From NCBI GenBank assembly GCA_017937285.1, contig JAGBDU010000002.1, positions 1 to 64,000 of the forward strand: a DNA stretch of 64,000 nucleotides. Direction: 5' to 3'. Shown here piece after piece: positions 31,786 to 42,587 of the stretch. Positions within the stretch are counted from its first letter, which is position 1, and each line of letters starts with the position of its first letter. The notes below the pieces were generated by a model. It was not told the DNA's origin, did no database searches, and was given only the letters and a program-made list of their open reading frames with translations. Source of the DNA: Clostridia bacterium (lineage in GTDB: Bacteria > Bacillota > Clostridia > TANB77 > CAG-508). Both the position numbers and the translations under genes were made by a program.

Positions 31786-34700
31786 TTGTTAAAAGAAATA
31801 AAACATGAGAGGGCAACAAGAAAAACTTTTTCAAAAATTGGTGATTCAATCGAAATGCCAAATCTTATTCAAGTTCAAAAAGATTCTTATAATTGGTTTG
31901 TTGAAGAAGGCTTAGGAGAAGTATTAAAAGATATATCTCCAATAATCGATTATACAGGAAATTTGGTACTTGAATTTTTCGATTATTATATGGAAAAAAA
32001 GACTAAGTATACTCAAGAGGAAGCAAAAGAAAGAGATGCTACTTACTCTACAAGATTACACGTAAAAGTAAGATTAATTAACAGAGAAACTGGAGAAATA
32101 AAAGAGCAAGAAATCTACTTAGGAGATTTTCCATTAATGACAGAAAGTGGAACTTTCATAATAAATGGAGCAGAAAGAGTTGTAGTAAGTCAGTTAGTTC
32201 GTTCACCAGGATGTTACTATGCAACAGATTTTGATAAAACAGGAAAGAAAATATATACATCAACTGTAATGCCAATTCGTGGAGCATGGATTGAATATGA
32301 AACTGACTCAAATGATGTAATTAATGTTAGAGTAGACAGGACAAGAAAATTACCTGTTACATCATTATTAAGAGCTATAGGGGTAGAAACAGATCAACAA
32401 ATAATAGATTTATTTGGTGAAGACGACAAAATTATAGCAACAATAAATAAAGATACTGTTAAAACTCAAGATGAAGCTTTAATAGAAATATACAAAAAAT
32501 TAAGACCAGGAGAGCTTCCAACAGTAGAAGCTGCAAGAAGCCTATTTAATGGACTATTCTTTGATCATAGAAGATATGATCTAGCAAAAGTAGGAAGATT
32601 TAAATTTAATCAAAAATTAAGTTTAGCTACAAGAATTACAGGAAAAATATCTTATAACGATATAATAGATCCAACAACAGGAGAACTATTAGTAGAAAAA
32701 GATACAGAAATTTCAGCTGATGTTGCAGAAGCAATTCAAAATACAGGAATTAACATTGTAGATTTAAAAATAAATGATAAAAAAGTAAGAGTAATAGGAA
32801 ATGGAACTGTAAATATTCACAACTTCGTAACAGATGTAGATATAAGTGATTTACATTTCAAAGAATATGTTAATTACGAAGTATTAAAATCAATACTTGA
32901 TACAACAGAGCCAGAAAAATTACATAAAGTTCTAAAACAAAGACAAGAAGAATTAGTACCTAAACACGTAACAACAGAAGATATAATAGCTTCTATTAGT
33001 TATCTACTTGGTTTAGATTACGGATTAGGTGAAATAGATGATATAGATCACTTAGGAAACAGACGTATCAGATGTGTTGGAGAATTATTACAAAATCAAT
33101 TCAGAATTGGTTTAACAAGATTAGAAAGAGCTGTTCGTGAGAGAATGACAACTCAAGATTTAGATGTAGTAACTCCACAAACATTAATTAATACAAAGCC
33201 AATCACATCATCAATTAGAGAATTTTTTGGAAGTTCTCAATTATCACAATTTATGGATCAAACAAATCCACTTTCAGAATTAACACATAAAAGAAGAATT
33301 TCAGCATTAGGACCTGGAGGTCTTACAAGAGAGAGAGCTGGTTTCGAGGTTAGAGATATTCACCATACTCACTACGGAAGATTATGTCCAGTAGAATCTC
33401 CAGAAGGACCAAACATTGGACTTATATCAGCACTTTCATGTTTTGCCATGATTAATGAATATGGATTTGTAGAAACACCATACAAAAAAGTAGACAAAGA
33501 AACAGGAAAAGTTACAGATATAATTGAATATATGTCTGCAGATGTAGAAGATAAATATGTAATTGCTCAAGCAACAGAGCCATTAGATTCAGAAGGAAGA
33601 CTAGCAAACAACAGAATTAGAGCAAGATTTAAAGAAGAAATCTTAGAAGTTAACAGAGAGCAAGTTGATTACATAGATATATCTCCAAAACAACTTGTTT
33701 CCGTAGCTGCAGCAATGATACCATTCTTAGAGCATGATGACGTTAAGCGTTCACTAATGGGATCAAACATGCAACGTCAAGCAGTTCCATTATTAATGCC
33801 AGAATCACCAATAGTAGGAACAGGTATTGAATACAGAGCAGCTAAAGATTCTGGAATCACAGTAGTTGCTACAAATGACGGTATAGTTGAAAAAGTAACT
33901 GGTGATGAAGTTATTGTAAGAAATAAAAATAATGTTCTTGACAAATATAAATTACGTAAGTTCAAAAGAACAAATGGTGGAACATGTATAAACCAAAGAC
34001 CAGTAGTAGCTAAAGGTGAAAAAGTAAAAGCTGGAGAAATATTAGCAGATGGACCTTCAACACAAAATGGTGAAATGGCTCTTGGTAAAAACGTATTGAT
34101 CGCATTCATGACATGGGAAGGTTACAACTACGAGGATGCTGTATTAATAAGTGAAAGACTAGTAAAAGAAGATGTATATACATCAATACATATAGAAGAA
34201 TATGATTGCGAATGCCGTGATACTAAATTAGGACCAGAAGAAATAACAAGAGATATTCCAAATGTTGGTGAAGATGGATTAAAAGATCTTGACGAAGATG
34301 GAATAATAAGAATTGGTGCAGAAGTAAGACCTGGAGATATTTTAGTTGGTAAAGTTACTCCAAAAGGAGAAACAGAATTAACTGCAGAAGAAAGATTACT
34401 TCGTGCAATATTCGGAGAAAAAGCTAGGGAAGTAAGAGATACATCACTTCGTGTACCACATGGAGAAGCAGGAACAATAGTAGATGTAAAAATCTTTACT
34501 AGAGAAAATTCTGACGAATTAGGACCTGGAGTTAACCAAGTAATAAGATGTTATATTGCAACAAAAAGAAAAATATCTGTTGGTGATAAAATGTCTGGAC
34601 GTCATGGTAACAAAGGTGTTATTTCAAGAATATTACCAGAAGAAGATATGCCATTCTTAGAAGATGGTACACCAGTAGATATAGTATTAAATCCACAAGG

Positions 34701-35532
34701 TATTCCATCTCGTATGAACTTAGGACAGGTGCTTGAAGTTCACTTAGGTATGGCAGCAAAAGCCTTAGGATTTAAAGTTGAAACACCAGTATTTGATGGT
34801 GCAAAATCTGAAGAAATAGAAGATTTATTAGAGCAAGCTGGATTAGCCAAAGATGGAAAAAGATGGCTTCGTGATGGTAGAACAGGAAACTTATTTGATA
34901 ACCCAATTACAGTTGGTGTAATGTATATGTTAAAACTTCACCACTTAGTTGATGATAAAATACATGCTCGTTCAACAGGACCATACTCACTTGTAACACA
35001 ACAACCTTTAGGAGGTAAAGCACAATTTGGTGGTCAACGTTTCGGAGAAATGGAAGTTTGGGCACTAGAAGCATATGGTGCAGCATACACATTACAAGAA
35101 ATGTTAACTGTAAAATCAGATGATGTTGTAGGAAGAGTAAAAACATATGAAGCTATTGTAAAAGGTGAAAATATACCACAACCAGGTGTTCCAGAAAGCT
35201 TTAAAGTACTTGTAAAAGAGCTTCAATCTTTAGGATTAGATATTCGTTTATATACTAAAGATGATAAAGAGCTTGAATTAAAAGAAAATATAGAAGATGG
35301 AATAGACTTTAATATAGAAGATAAAAAAGTGGTAGATGATACAATAGTAGATGAATCTGAAATAAAAGATAGCTACATAGAAGCTGATGAAGATTCAGAA
35401 AGTGATGAGATATTTACAAGTATTGATGATGACGATTCTTTTGATGAAGATTCATATGATGAAGATTCATTTGAAGAAGATGAATTATCAGATGATTTAA
35501 TGATAGATGATGGCTTTGATGATGAAGAATAA
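31786..35532 (+). CDS. rpoB: DNA-directed RNA polymerase subunit beta
   Basis: This is the beta subunit of RNA polymerase. All signature regions are present: the rifampicin-pocket segment [17 protein letters not shown] with [13 protein letters not shown], with no classic resistance substitution visible; the catalytic-core [13 protein letters not shown] and [30 protein letters not shown]; and the C-terminal [26 protein letters not shown]. Its length (1248) exceeds Bacillus RpoB (about 1190) because of a strongly acidic tail of about 80 residues rich in D, E and S after position 1165. Translation starts at TTG 31786 behind AGGGGTGAT. Ribosomal-protein genes rplKAJL, which normally precede rpoB, are absent here, and the gene has its own promoter. 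rpoC follows after 230 bp. Confidence 0.98.
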   Translation: MLKEIKHERATRKTFSKIGDSIEMPNLIQVQKDSYNWFVEEGLGEVLKDISPIIDYTGNLVLEFFDYYMEKKTKYTQEEAKERDATYSTRLHVKVRLINRETGEIKEQEIYLGDFPLMTESGTFIINGAERVVVSQLVRSPGCYYATDFDKTGKKIYTSTVMPIRGAWIEYETDSNDVINVRVDRTRKLPVTSLLRAIGVETDQQIIDLFGEDDKIIATINKDTVKTQDEALIEIYKKLRPGELPTVEAARSLFNGLFFDHRRYDLAKVGRFKFNQKLSLATRITGKISYNDIIDPTTGELLVEKDTEISADVAEAIQNTGINIVDLKINDKKVRVIGNGTVNIHNFVTDVDISDLHFKEYVNYEVLKSILDTTEPEKLHKVLKQRQEELVPKHVTTEDIIASISYLLGLDYGLGEIDDIDHLGNRRIRCVGELLQNQFRIGLTRLERAVRERMTTQDLDVVTPQTLINTKPITSSIREFFGSSQLSQFMDQTNPLSELTHKRRISALGPGGLTRERAGFEVRDIHHTHYGRLCPVESPEGPNIGLISALSCFAMINEYGFVETPYKKVDKETGKVTDIIEYMSADVEDKYVIAQATEPLDSEGRLANNRIRARFKEEILEVNREQVDYIDISPKQLVSVAAAMIPFLEHDDVKRSLMGSNMQRQAVPLLMPESPIVGTGIEYRAAKDSGITVVATNDGIVEKVTGDEVIVRNKNNVLDKYKLRKFKRTNGGTCINQRPVVAKGEKVKAGEILADGPSTQNGEMALGKNVLIAFMTWEGYNYEDAVLISERLVKEDVYTSIHIEEYDCECRDTKLGPEEITRDIPNVGEDGLKDLDEDGIIRIGAEVRPGDILVGKVTPKGETELTAEERLLRAIFGEKAREVRDTSLRVPHGEAGTIVDVKIFTRENSDELGPGVNQVIRCYIATKRKISVGDKMSGRHGNKGVISRILPEEDMPFLEDGTPVDIVLNPQGIPSRMNLGQVLEVHLGMAAKALGFKVETPVFDGAKSEEIEDLLEQAGLAKDGKRWLRDGRTGNLFDNPITVGVMYMLKLHHLVDDKIHARSTGPYSLVTQQPLGGKAQFGGQRFGEMEVWALEAYGAAYTLQEMLTVKSDDVVGRVKTYEAIVKGENIPQPGVPESFKVLVKELQSLGLDIRLYTKDDKELELKENIEDGIDFNIEDKKVVDDTIVDESEIKDSYIEADEDSESDEIFTSIDDDDSFDEDSYDEDSFEEDELSDDLMIDDGFDDEE

Positions 35533-35644
35533 TAGTATAAAAATAATTGAATAATATATTTGAAGTAGTAATTTAAATTTCTTCTATGAATTGTACAGCG
35601 GTGTATATTTAAATTATGAAGGAATATATATAATAGAAAATTGT

Positions 35645-35716
35645 TGCACATTAGGGGGACGTTGAAATGTGCAAATAAAAAGATAGTGTTGCACATTTTA
35701 ACGTCCCCAATGTGCA
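35645..35716. repeat. Nested inverted repeat between rpoB and rpoC
   Basis: Two arms (35645-35673 and 35690-35716) are near-perfect reverse complements of each other. Each arm also starts TGCACATT and ends AATGTGCA (or its G/T variant), so each could fold on itself. The centres carry GGGGGACGTT and AACGTCCCC. The RNA can thus form one long hairpin or two small ones. No U-run follows, so it is not a typical terminator. Confidence 0.8.
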
Positions 35717-35722
35717 TAAGGA

Positions 35723-35751
35723 CAAAACAGACAGACTGTTTTGAAAGGGGG
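35723..35751 (+). promoter_or_regulatory. rpoC: Hairpin adjoining the rpoC ribosome binding site
   Basis: CAAAACAG (35723-35730) and CTGTTTTG (35736-35743) form a perfect 8-bp stem directly before the GAAAGGGGG ribosome binding site (35743-35751). The site itself sits in an AGGGGGCCCCT near-palindrome. The structure could tune rpoC translation; this is inference. Confidence 0.45.
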
Positions 35752-35762
35752 CCCCTATTATA

Positions 35763-38700
35763 ATGGAGGAATTAGAAAATTTCGATAAAATTAAAATTGG
35801 ATTAGCATCAGATGAATTAATAAGAGAATGGTCAAAAGGTGAAGTAAAAAAACCAGAGACTATAAATTATAGAACTTTAAAACCAGAAAAAGATGGTCTA
35901 TTTTGCGAAAGAATATTTGGACCAACAAAAGACTGGGAATGCCATTGTGGTAAATATAAAAGAGTTAGATATAAAGGAATAGTTTGTGACAGATGTGGAG
36001 TTGAAGTTACAAAATCTAAAGTAAGAAGAGAAAGAATGGGACATATTGAGCTTGCAGCACCAGTTGCACATATTTGGTATTTTAAGGGCATACCAAGTAG
36101 AATAGCTTTAATGCTTGATATTTCTCCAAGAAACTTAGAAAAAGTTGTATATTTTGCATCATACATAGTTACAGATAAAGGAAATACAGGATTAATAAAA
36201 GCTCAAGTATTATCTGAAAAAGAATTTCATGAAGCAGAAGAAAAATACGGAAGAGGATCTTTCAAAGCTGAAATGGGAGCAGAAGCTTTATATAAATTAT
36301 TAGCAGAAATAGACCTAGATAAACTATCAGAAAAATTAAAGAAAGAGCTAGAAAAAGCAAGCGAACAAAAAAAGGCTAAACTTGTAAAAAGATTAGATAC
36401 AGTAGAATCATTCAGACTATCAAATAATAGACCAGAATGGATGATAATGCATGTAGTTCCTGTAATTCCACCAGAGCTTAGACCAATGGTTCAATTAGAT
36501 GGTGGTAGATTTGCAACATCAGACTTAAATGATTTATATAGAAGAGTTATAAACAGAAATAACAGGTTAAAAAGATTATTAGAGCTTGGAGCACCAGAAA
36601 TAATTGTAAGAAACGAAAAAAGAATGTTACAAGAATCTGTAGATGCCCTAATAGATAATGGAAGACGTGGAAGACCAGTAACAGGTGCTGGAAACAGACC
36701 ATTAAAATCATTATCAGATATGTTAAAAGGAAAACAAGGTAGATTCCGTCAAAACCTACTTGGAAAACGTGTTGACTACTCAGGACGTTCAGTTATAGTT
36801 GTAGGACCAGAGCTAAAAATTTATCAATGTGGTGTTCCAAAGGAAATGGCAGTAGAGCTATTTAAACCATTTGTTATGAAAGAATTAGTTGGAAGAGGAA
36901 TTGCCCACAACATAAAAAATGCAAAAAGAATGGTAGAAAGATTACATCCAGAAGTATGGGGAATATTAGAAGATGTTATAAAAGATCATCCAGTAATGTT
37001 AAACCGTGCTCCTACACTACATAGACTAGGTATTCAAGCATTCGAGCCAGTACTAGTTGAAGGTAGAGCTATTAAACTTCATCCATTAGTTTGTACAGCA
37101 TTCAATGCTGACTTTGATGGTGACCAAATGGCTATACATTTACCATTATCACCAGAAGCACAAGCAGAAGCAAGATACTTAATGCTTTCTACAAACAACT
37201 TATTAAAACCACAAGATGGTAAACCAGTAACAGTTCCTACACAGGATATGATACTTGGAGCTTACTATTTAACAATGGAAGTTGAAGGAGAGCCAGGAGA
37301 AGGAAATTATTTTGCATCACCAGAAGAAGCTGTAATAGCACATGAAAATCATGACTTAGGAATGCATGCAGCTATATTTGTTAAAATGAGCAAAGTAGAT
37401 GAAGATGGAACAGAAAGATTTGGAAAAGTAAAAACAACAGTTGGAAGAATTATATACAATAAAGGAATTCCACAAGACTTAGGATTTGTTGATAGAACAA
37501 ATCCAGAAACAGAATTTGAACCAGAAATAAACTTTGTAGTAACAAAGAAAAATCTTGGAAAAATAATAGCAAACTCTATAAATGTACATGGATTAAGCGA
37601 AACAGCAGAATTATTAGACTACATTAAAGCTACTGGTTATAAATATTCAACACTAGGAGCTATAACAGTTTCAGTTAATGATGTTAAAGTACCAGAAGAA
37701 AAGAAAACAATTATTGAAGAAGCATATAAACAAGTTGATAATATTACAAAACAATATAAACGTGGTTTAATAACAAATGATGAGCGTTATAACGCAGTTA
37801 TCAAAATCTGGAGTAAAGCAACAGATGACGTAAAAGTTGCAATGAAAAATAACTTTGAAAAATTAAACCCAGTTTATATGATGAGTGAATCTGGAGCCAG
37901 AGGTAACTTAGACCAGTTAAAACAAATCGCAGGTATGCGTGGACTTATGGCGAGTACGACTGGTAAAACTGTTGAAATTCCAATTACATCATGCTTCAGA
38001 GAGGGATTAAGCCCAATCGAATACTTCATCGCAGCACACGGTGCTCGTAAAGGACTTTCAGATACAGCTCTAAGAACAGCCGATTCTGGATACTTAACAA
38101 GAAGACTTGTTGATGTATCACAAAATATAATTGTTAGAGAAAATGATTGTGGAACACATGATGGACTTGAAATATCAACAATTAAAGATGGAAATCAAGT
38201 AGTTGAAAAATTAGAAGAAAGATTAGTTGGAAGATATGTATTAGAAGATATAGTAAATCCTGAAACTAATGAAGTAATAGTTGATACAAATACTATGATT
38301 ACTGATAAAATTGCATCACAAATAGTTGCAGCAGGAATTGAAAAAGTAATGGTTCGTTCTGTAATAGGATGTAGAACAAAACATGGAGTATGTGCTAAGT
38401 GCTACGGAATGGGACTTGCAACACGTGAAAATGTAAGCATAGGCGAAGCCGTAGGTATTATAGCAGCTCAATCAATTGGTGAACCAGGTACACAGCTTAC
38501 AATGAGAACAATTCACTCTGGTGGTGTTGCCGGTGTTGCAGATATTACACAAGGTCTTCCTAGAGTTGAAGAATTATTTGAAGCTAGAAAACCAAAGGGA
38601 TTAGCTATAATATCTGAAATAGATGGAACTGTTAAAATAAAAGAAGAAAAGAACAAAAAAGAAGTTATCGTAACAGGAAAAGACGATTCAAAAACATATG

Positions 38701-39341
38701 TAATACCTTTTGGATCAAAATTACATGTTAGAGAAGATGATGAAGTTTTAGCAGGAGATCCAATAACAGAAGGTTCTATAAATCCAGCAGAAATACTTGC
38801 AATAAAAGGACCAAATGGCGTATTTAATTACTTAATTACAGAAGTTCAAAAAGTTTATAGAAACCAAGGTGTTGATATAAATGACAAACATATTGAATTA
38901 ATAGCAAGACAAATGCTTAAAAAAGTAAGAGTAGAAGATAATGGTGATACAACAATGTTCTCAGGATCACTTGTAGATATGTATGACTTCGAAGAAGAAA
39001 ATAACAGAGTAATAGCAGAAGGAAAAACACCTGCAACAGGTAAGAGGGTATTACTAGGTATAACTAAAGCATCCCTAGCAACAGAAAGCTTCTTATCAGC
39101 AGCATCATTCCAAGAAACAACAAAAGTATTAACTGAAGCTGCTATAAAAGGTAAGACAGATGAATTAATTGGACTTAAAGAAAATGTTATCATAGGTAAG
39201 TTAATTCCAGCTGGAACAGGAATGAAAGTATACCAAGACACACAAATAAAAACAGAACTAGATAATGAGCAAGAGCAAAATGAAGAAAATGCAGAAAGCT
39301 CAAATAACGAAGACTCATCTGAAGAATTAGTTGTAGAATAA
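35763..39341 (+). CDS. rpoC: DNA-directed RNA polymerase subunit beta'
   Basis: This is the catalytic beta' subunit of RNA polymerase. The N-terminal zinc finger has Cys60, Cys62, Cys75 and Cys78 ([15 protein letters not shown]). The Mg2+-binding NADFDGDQ lies at about residues 448-454. The second zinc site shows [13 protein letters not shown], and the trigger-loop region includes [16 protein letters not shown]. The length (1192) is normal for Bacillota. The C-terminus ends in a short acidic, Asn/Glu-rich tail. The ATG at 35763 has GAAAGGGGG 11 nt upstream. It is presumably cotranscribed with rpoB across the inverted repeat and ends at a strong terminator. Confidence 0.98.
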   Translation: MEELENFDKIKIGLASDELIREWSKGEVKKPETINYRTLKPEKDGLFCERIFGPTKDWECHCGKYKRVRYKGIVCDRCGVEVTKSKVRRERMGHIELAAPVAHIWYFKGIPSRIALMLDISPRNLEKVVYFASYIVTDKGNTGLIKAQVLSEKEFHEAEEKYGRGSFKAEMGAEALYKLLAEIDLDKLSEKLKKELEKASEQKKAKLVKRLDTVESFRLSNNRPEWMIMHVVPVIPPELRPMVQLDGGRFATSDLNDLYRRVINRNNRLKRLLELGAPEIIVRNEKRMLQESVDALIDNGRRGRPVTGAGNRPLKSLSDMLKGKQGRFRQNLLGKRVDYSGRSVIVVGPELKIYQCGVPKEMAVELFKPFVMKELVGRGIAHNIKNAKRMVERLHPEVWGILEDVIKDHPVMLNRAPTLHRLGIQAFEPVLVEGRAIKLHPLVCTAFNADFDGDQMAIHLPLSPEAQAEARYLMLSTNNLLKPQDGKPVTVPTQDMILGAYYLTMEVEGEPGEGNYFASPEEAVIAHENHDLGMHAAIFVKMSKVDEDGTERFGKVKTTVGRIIYNKGIPQDLGFVDRTNPETEFEPEINFVVTKKNLGKIIANSINVHGLSETAELLDYIKATGYKYSTLGAITVSVNDVKVPEEKKTIIEEAYKQVDNITKQYKRGLITNDERYNAVIKIWSKATDDVKVAMKNNFEKLNPVYMMSESGARGNLDQLKQIAGMRGLMASTTGKTVEIPITSCFREGLSPIEYFIAAHGARKGLSDTALRTADSGYLTRRLVDVSQNIIVRENDCGTHDGLEISTIKDGNQVVEKLEERLVGRYVLEDIVNPETNEVIVDTNTMITDKIASQIVAAGIEKVMVRSVIGCRTKHGVCAKCYGMGLATRENVSIGEAVGIIAAQSIGEPGTQLTMRTIHSGGVAGVADITQGLPRVEELFEARKPKGLAIISEIDGTVKIKEEKNKKEVIVTGKDDSKTYVIPFGSKLHVREDDEVLAGDPITEGSINPAEILAIKGPNGVFNYLITEVQKVYRNQGVDINDKHIELIARQMLKKVRVEDNGDTTMFSGSLVDMYDFEEENNRVIAEGKTPATGKRVLLGITKASLATESFLSAASFQETTKVLTEAAIKGKTDELIGLKENVIIGKLIPAGTGMKVYQDTQIKTELDNEQEQNEENAESSNNEDSSEELVVE

Positions 39342-39351
39342 AAAATATAAG

Positions 39352-39408
39352 AAAAAGGATGGATTCTTATCTTTAAAAAATTTAAAAGATAAGAAATCGT
39401 CCTTTTTT
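39352..39408 (+). terminator. Terminator of rpoBC
   Basis: AAAAAGGA (39352-39359) and TCCTTTTTT (39400-39408) close a long stem with the inner 11-bp pair 39364-39374 / 39385-39395. A second small GAGGCT/AGCCTC hairpin follows near 39457-39477; the rest of the gap to 39616 holds nothing I can name. Confidence 0.85.
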
Positions 39409-39616
39409 GGTTATAGGAAATTTCGTTTTTTACTAGAAAAGAAGACATAAGAAAAGAGGCTCAATAAAAAAGCCTCAAAAGCGTATTTTTTTGAAGTAAT
39501 AAAAAAGGTAAATCCTCATCATTAAAATTCTAATTTTTATAGGAAAGGTAGATTTTTGAAATTTTTAGAACAATTGTAATTAAAATTCATATATTATAAA
39601 AAAGCATGGAGGTATT

Positions 39617-40699
39617 ATGGAGTTGGATAGTGGATATTTTTATTATACAATAAAACAATATGATACAATATATAAATTAGCTAATGAGTTTGGAACAACA
39701 GTGAATAGAATTATTGTAGCAAATCCAAATATAGATATTTATAATTTGGTAATAGGACGCCAAATTATTATTCCCGTAGGAGATATTGTTAAAACTAATA
39801 TAAATTATAATTCAAATATTTTACTTAAAGATGTAAATGACTTAAAAATAGTGTATCCATTTTTGGAGATAGGAGAAATAGGAAGAAGTGTTCTAGGTAA
39901 ACCTCTTGTATATATAAGAATTGGTCAAGGTAATAGAGAAGTTTTTTATAATGGAGCATTTCACGCAAATGAATGGATAACAACACCAGTATTAATGAAA
40001 TTTGTAGAAGAGTACTCAAGAGCATTTGTAAATAGAAGCACTATATATGGATATAATGCTAGGGCTTTATTTTATTCAACTTCATTATATATAGTACCAA
40101 TGGTAAATCCAGATGGAGTAGATTTAGTAACAGGAAGTATAAAAAATGTGGAAAATGCATATAAAAAAGCCCAAGAAATTTCAAGCAATTTTCCAGATAT
40201 ACCATTTCCAAGTGGTTGGAAAGCAAATATTAATGGTGTGGATTTAAATTTACAATTTCCAGCTGGATGGGAAAACGCTAGGGAAATAAAGTATTCACAA
40301 GGTTTTAATAAACCAGCTCCAAGAGATTTTGTAGGATACGGACCTCTTACAGAGCCAGAATCAAAAGCAGTATACAATTTTACACTACAACATAACTTTA
40401 GACTTGTAATTGCATATCACACACAAGGTGAAGAAATATATTGGAAATTTCAAAATTTTAACCCTCCAAATTCAGAATATATAGGAAGGCAATTTGCTGC
40501 TTCAAGCGGATACTTATTAGCGGATACGCCATACAATTCAAGTTTTGCTGGATATAAGGATTGGTTTATACAAAGTTTTAATAGGCCTGGGTATACTATC
40601 GAAGCAGGAATGGGGGAGAATCCTTTGCCAATATCGCAGTTTGATAATATATATGAAAATAATATTGGAATTTTGACTTTGGGATTGGTGAATTCGTAA
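39617..40699 (+). CDS. LysM + M14 zinc peptidase (gamma-D-glutamyl-diamino acid endopeptidase type)
   Basis: This 360-residue protein joins an N-terminal LysM-like domain (about residues 9-54) to an M14 zinc carboxypeptidase domain. The LysM part starts YTIKQYDTIYKLANEFGTT and ends GRQIIIPVG. Zinc ligands are H116 and E119 (HANE) and H268 (AYHTQ). The NPDG substrate loop (164-167) and catalytic Glu329 (TIEAG) are present, so the enzyme should be active. The architecture matches endopeptidase I of Bacillus sphaericus, which cleaves the gamma-D-Glu-diaminopimelate bond of peptidoglycan during sporulation or germination. The DAP-type MurE in this window fits such a substrate. There is no signal peptide, again as in that enzyme. 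The ATG follows GGAGGT closely (3 nt). It is monocistronic, convergent with the SDR gene. Confidence 0.88.
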   Translation: MELDSGYFYYTIKQYDTIYKLANEFGTTVNRIIVANPNIDIYNLVIGRQIIIPVGDIVKTNINYNSNILLKDVNDLKIVYPFLEIGEIGRSVLGKPLVYIRIGQGNREVFYNGAFHANEWITTPVLMKFVEEYSRAFVNRSTIYGYNARALFYSTSLYIVPMVNPDGVDLVTGSIKNVENAYKKAQEISSNFPDIPFPSGWKANINGVDLNLQFPAGWENAREIKYSQGFNKPAPRDFVGYGPLTEPESKAVYNFTLQHNFRLVIAYHTQGEEIYWKFQNFNPPNSEYIGRQFAASSGYLLADTPYNSSFAGYKDWFIQSFNRPGYTIEAGMGENPLPISQFDNIYENNIGILTLGLVNS

Positions 40700-40707
40700 A
40701 AGACAAG

Positions 40708-40737
40708 GCGATTTTTCAAAATTAAGAAAAATCGCCG
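40708..40737. terminator. Terminator between the M14 and SDR genes
   Basis: GGCGATTTTTC (40708-40718) and GAAAAATCGCC (40727-40737) form a perfect 11-bp stem. Downstream, TTCATGAATAATAA is duplicated in exact tandem (40769-40782 and 40783-40796). Confidence 0.7.
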
Positions 40738-40835
40738 TACATTTATTGCAATAATATTGTTGTTCTCTTTCATGAATAATAATTCATGAATAATAAATTT
40801 TTTATTATAAAGTTAAACTACTATAAAGATTTATT

Positions 40836-41564
40836 TTAAATTACCCATCCACCATTAATAGAAATAATTTGCCCAGTGGTGTAATCATCTTCTATTAACC
40901 ATTCTACGCATTTGCTTATAGATTGTGGATTTCCGATTCTTTCTAAAGGTATCTCGTGGGTTATGTTTTGCAAATCTTCTTCAGTTAAATTTTTATTCAT
41001 ATCTGTATTTATAATTCCAGGAGCAATGCTATTTACTCTAATATTTGAAGGTCCCAGTTCTTTTGCAAGAGATTTTGTCATAGCATCTAAACCTGCTTTC
41101 GACACAGCATAATGTACTTCACATGAAGAGCCTACTAATCCCCAAACAGATGAAATATTAATAATACATCCAGATTTATTATGTATCATACATGGTAAGG
41201 TGTCCTTAATAGTGTAGAAGGCAGATGTTAAATTAGTTTGTAGCATATGGTTCCACTCTAAATCTGAAATATCTGTAAACAACTTTGTTTGTGATATTCC
41301 AGCATTATTAATAAGTACATCTATTTTACGATATTTACTAATACAAAAATTAACCAATTTTGTGACTTCAAAATGATTAGTGATGTCAGCTTTAAATATA
41401 TCAATATTTATATTTTTTTCTGCCAAATCAGATTGAATTTTTTTTGCTTCTTCCTCAGATTTATTATAATTTAAAATAATGGTATGTCCTTTTTTGGCAA
41501 GATTTTGGGCAATATTTGCTCCAATGCCTTTTGAACCACCAGTTACAAGTATTACTTTATTCAT
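40836..41564 (-). CDS. Short-chain dehydrogenase/reductase (FabG/YmfI-like)
   Basis: This classical SDR of about 242 residues has the nucleotide-binding TGGSKGIG (residues 8-15), NNAG (about 90-93), the catalytic Ser in NISS, and YxxxK (YAVSKAG), then PGIINTDM. It reduces a carbonyl with NAD(P)H. The segments KLFTDISDLEW, SSVWGLVGSSCEVHY and LAKELGPSNIRVNSIAPG resemble the Bacillota YmfI group, which reduces 5-aminopentanone on elongation factor P. FabG-type 3-oxoacyl-ACP reductase is the alternative, but no fatty-acid gene is nearby. The ATG at 41564 lies 6 nt after GGAG. A 14-residue upstream extension is open but has no ribosome binding site and is rejected. Confidence 0.82.
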   Translation of the reverse strand: MNKVILVTGGSKGIGANIAQNLAKKGHTIILNYNKSEEEAKKIQSDLAEKNINIDIFKADITNHFEVTKLVNFCISKYRKIDVLINNAGISQTKLFTDISDLEWNHMLQTNLTSAFYTIKDTLPCMIHNKSGCIINISSVWGLVGSSCEVHYAVSKAGLDAMTKSLAKELGPSNIRVNSIAPGIINTDMNKNLTEEDLQNITHEIPLERIGNPQSISKCVEWLIEDDYTTGQIISINGGWVI

Positions 41565-41672
41565 CAATTTCTCCTTTCGTATACTTTTTTCTACCACTTC
41601 TGCCATGGTTTAAATTAGCACTCTCATAAGTACTTGTTAGAGAATGGCAGTTTGGACAAAGTAATATAACAA

Positions 41673-41705
41673 AAAATCAGACAAGTTTAAAACAAGCCTG
41701 ATTTT
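41673..41705 (-). terminator. Terminator of the Lys-Glu-Thr tRNA operon
   Basis: AAAATCAG (41673-41680) and CTGATTTT (41698-41705) form the stem; the A-run to the left on the plus strand becomes the U-run on the minus strand. It lies just downstream of tRNA-Thr. Confidence 0.65.
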
Positions 41706-41711
41706 AAGTAT

Positions 41712-41787
<76 letters not shown>

Positions 41788-41798
41788 ATATATTAAAT

Positions 41799-41873
41799 TG
41801 GTGACCCGTACGAGAATCGAACTCATGTCTCCGCCGTGAAAGGGCGATGTCTTAACCGCTTGACCAACGGGCC
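41799..41873 (-). tRNA. tRNA-Glu (anticodon UUC)
   Basis: Acceptor GGCCCGT/ACGGGTC, anticodon stem TCGCC/GGCGG with loop CTTTCAC, T-loop TTCGATT, encoded CCA. It is the middle gene of the operon, 11 bp upstream of tRNA-Thr. Confidence 0.96.
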
Positions 41874-41920
41874 AGATAAATAATATGAATATTTAGGATT
41901 TTTGCAAATCCTAAATATTT

Positions 41921-41996
41921 TGGTGAGCCATCGCAGACTCGAACTGCGGACAACTTGATTAAAAGTCAAGTGCTCTACCACCTGAGCTAATGACCC
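41921..41996 (-). tRNA. tRNA-Lys (anticodon UUU)
   Basis: Acceptor GGGTCAT/ATGGCTC, anticodon stem CTTGA/TCAAG with loop CTTTTAA, T-loop TTCGAGT, encoded CCA. The spacer to tRNA-Glu contains a perfect hairpin (AATATTTAGGATT and its complement, about 41888-41919), perhaps a processing signal. Confidence 0.96.
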
Positions 41997-42043
41997 AAAT
42001 GATTCATATTATTTATTTTTGTGCATTGCTGAATGCAAGACTT

Positions 42044-42072
42044 ATTATAAACTTATTTGCAAATTTTGTCAA
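42044..42072 (-). promoter_or_regulatory. Consensus promoter of the Lys-Glu-Thr tRNA operon
   Basis: On the minus strand TTGACA (42067-42072) and TATAAT (42044-42049) are perfect consensus with a 17-bp spacer. A TGCATT/AATGCA hairpin (42022-42037) lies at the expected transcript start. Confidence 0.85.
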
Positions 42073-42190
42073 TATATTTTTTAAAAAAACTTAAAAAAAT
42101 TTTAAAAGCAAATCTACAAAGAATATAATAACTAATTATAGCTTTAGTTTAATTGTAAATAATGCTTAAAACTTGCAAAAAAATTATAAA

Positions 42191-42267
<77 letters not shown>

Positions 42268-42282
42268 GTTACCATGTTTAAA

Positions 42283-42311
42283 ATTTTATATCATTTTGTA
42301 AGTTATGTCAA
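42283..42311 (-). promoter_or_regulatory. Promoter of tRNA-Arg(ACG)
   Basis: On the minus strand TTGACA (42306-42311) and TAAAAT (42283-42288) have a 17-bp spacer and end 15 bp before the tRNA. Confidence 0.75.
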
Positions 42312-42446
42312 TAGATTAAAGAAAAAAAGAAATGGAATTTTTTATAAATTTATAATTTTGAAATAACGCTAGGGATATTTAAGTTTGTGAAATTTAAATT
42401 GATAAAAAAATAAAATACCTGTATATATTTCAAAAAATGCATAAAA

Positions 42447-42490
42447 ATGTAATAAAGATGTAATATACGTCATAAAACGTGGTTTCCGTA
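42447..42490 (+). promoter_or_regulatory. Putative operator upstream of giant surface protein 2
   Basis: ATGTAAT direct repeats at 42447-42453 and 42458-42464 have the same 11-bp phasing as those at 6100-6117, and TTTCCGTA (42483-42490) follows. The gap between the repeat pair and TTTCCGTA is 10 bp shorter than at the first gene, one helical turn. The rest of the 320-bp gap from tRNA-Arg holds only promoters. Confidence 0.55.
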
Positions 42491-42523
42491 CAAATAATAC
42501 AAAAAAACATCAACTTTGCGAAT

Positions 42524-42551
42524 TTGACTATATTTTAAATAAATTTAAAAT
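42524..42551 (+). promoter_or_regulatory. Promoter of giant surface protein 2
   Basis: TTGACT (42524-42529) and TAAAAT (42546-42551) have a 16-bp spacer, with the start codon about 37 bp downstream. Confidence 0.55.
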
Positions 42552-42587
42552 ATAAGTAGCATTGTAATTTTGAAAGGAGAAACAATT

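Noticed and set aside
42570-42587. TTG 42570 as start of giant protein 2
   Set aside because: It overlaps the AGGAGA ribosome binding site that serves ATG 42588.
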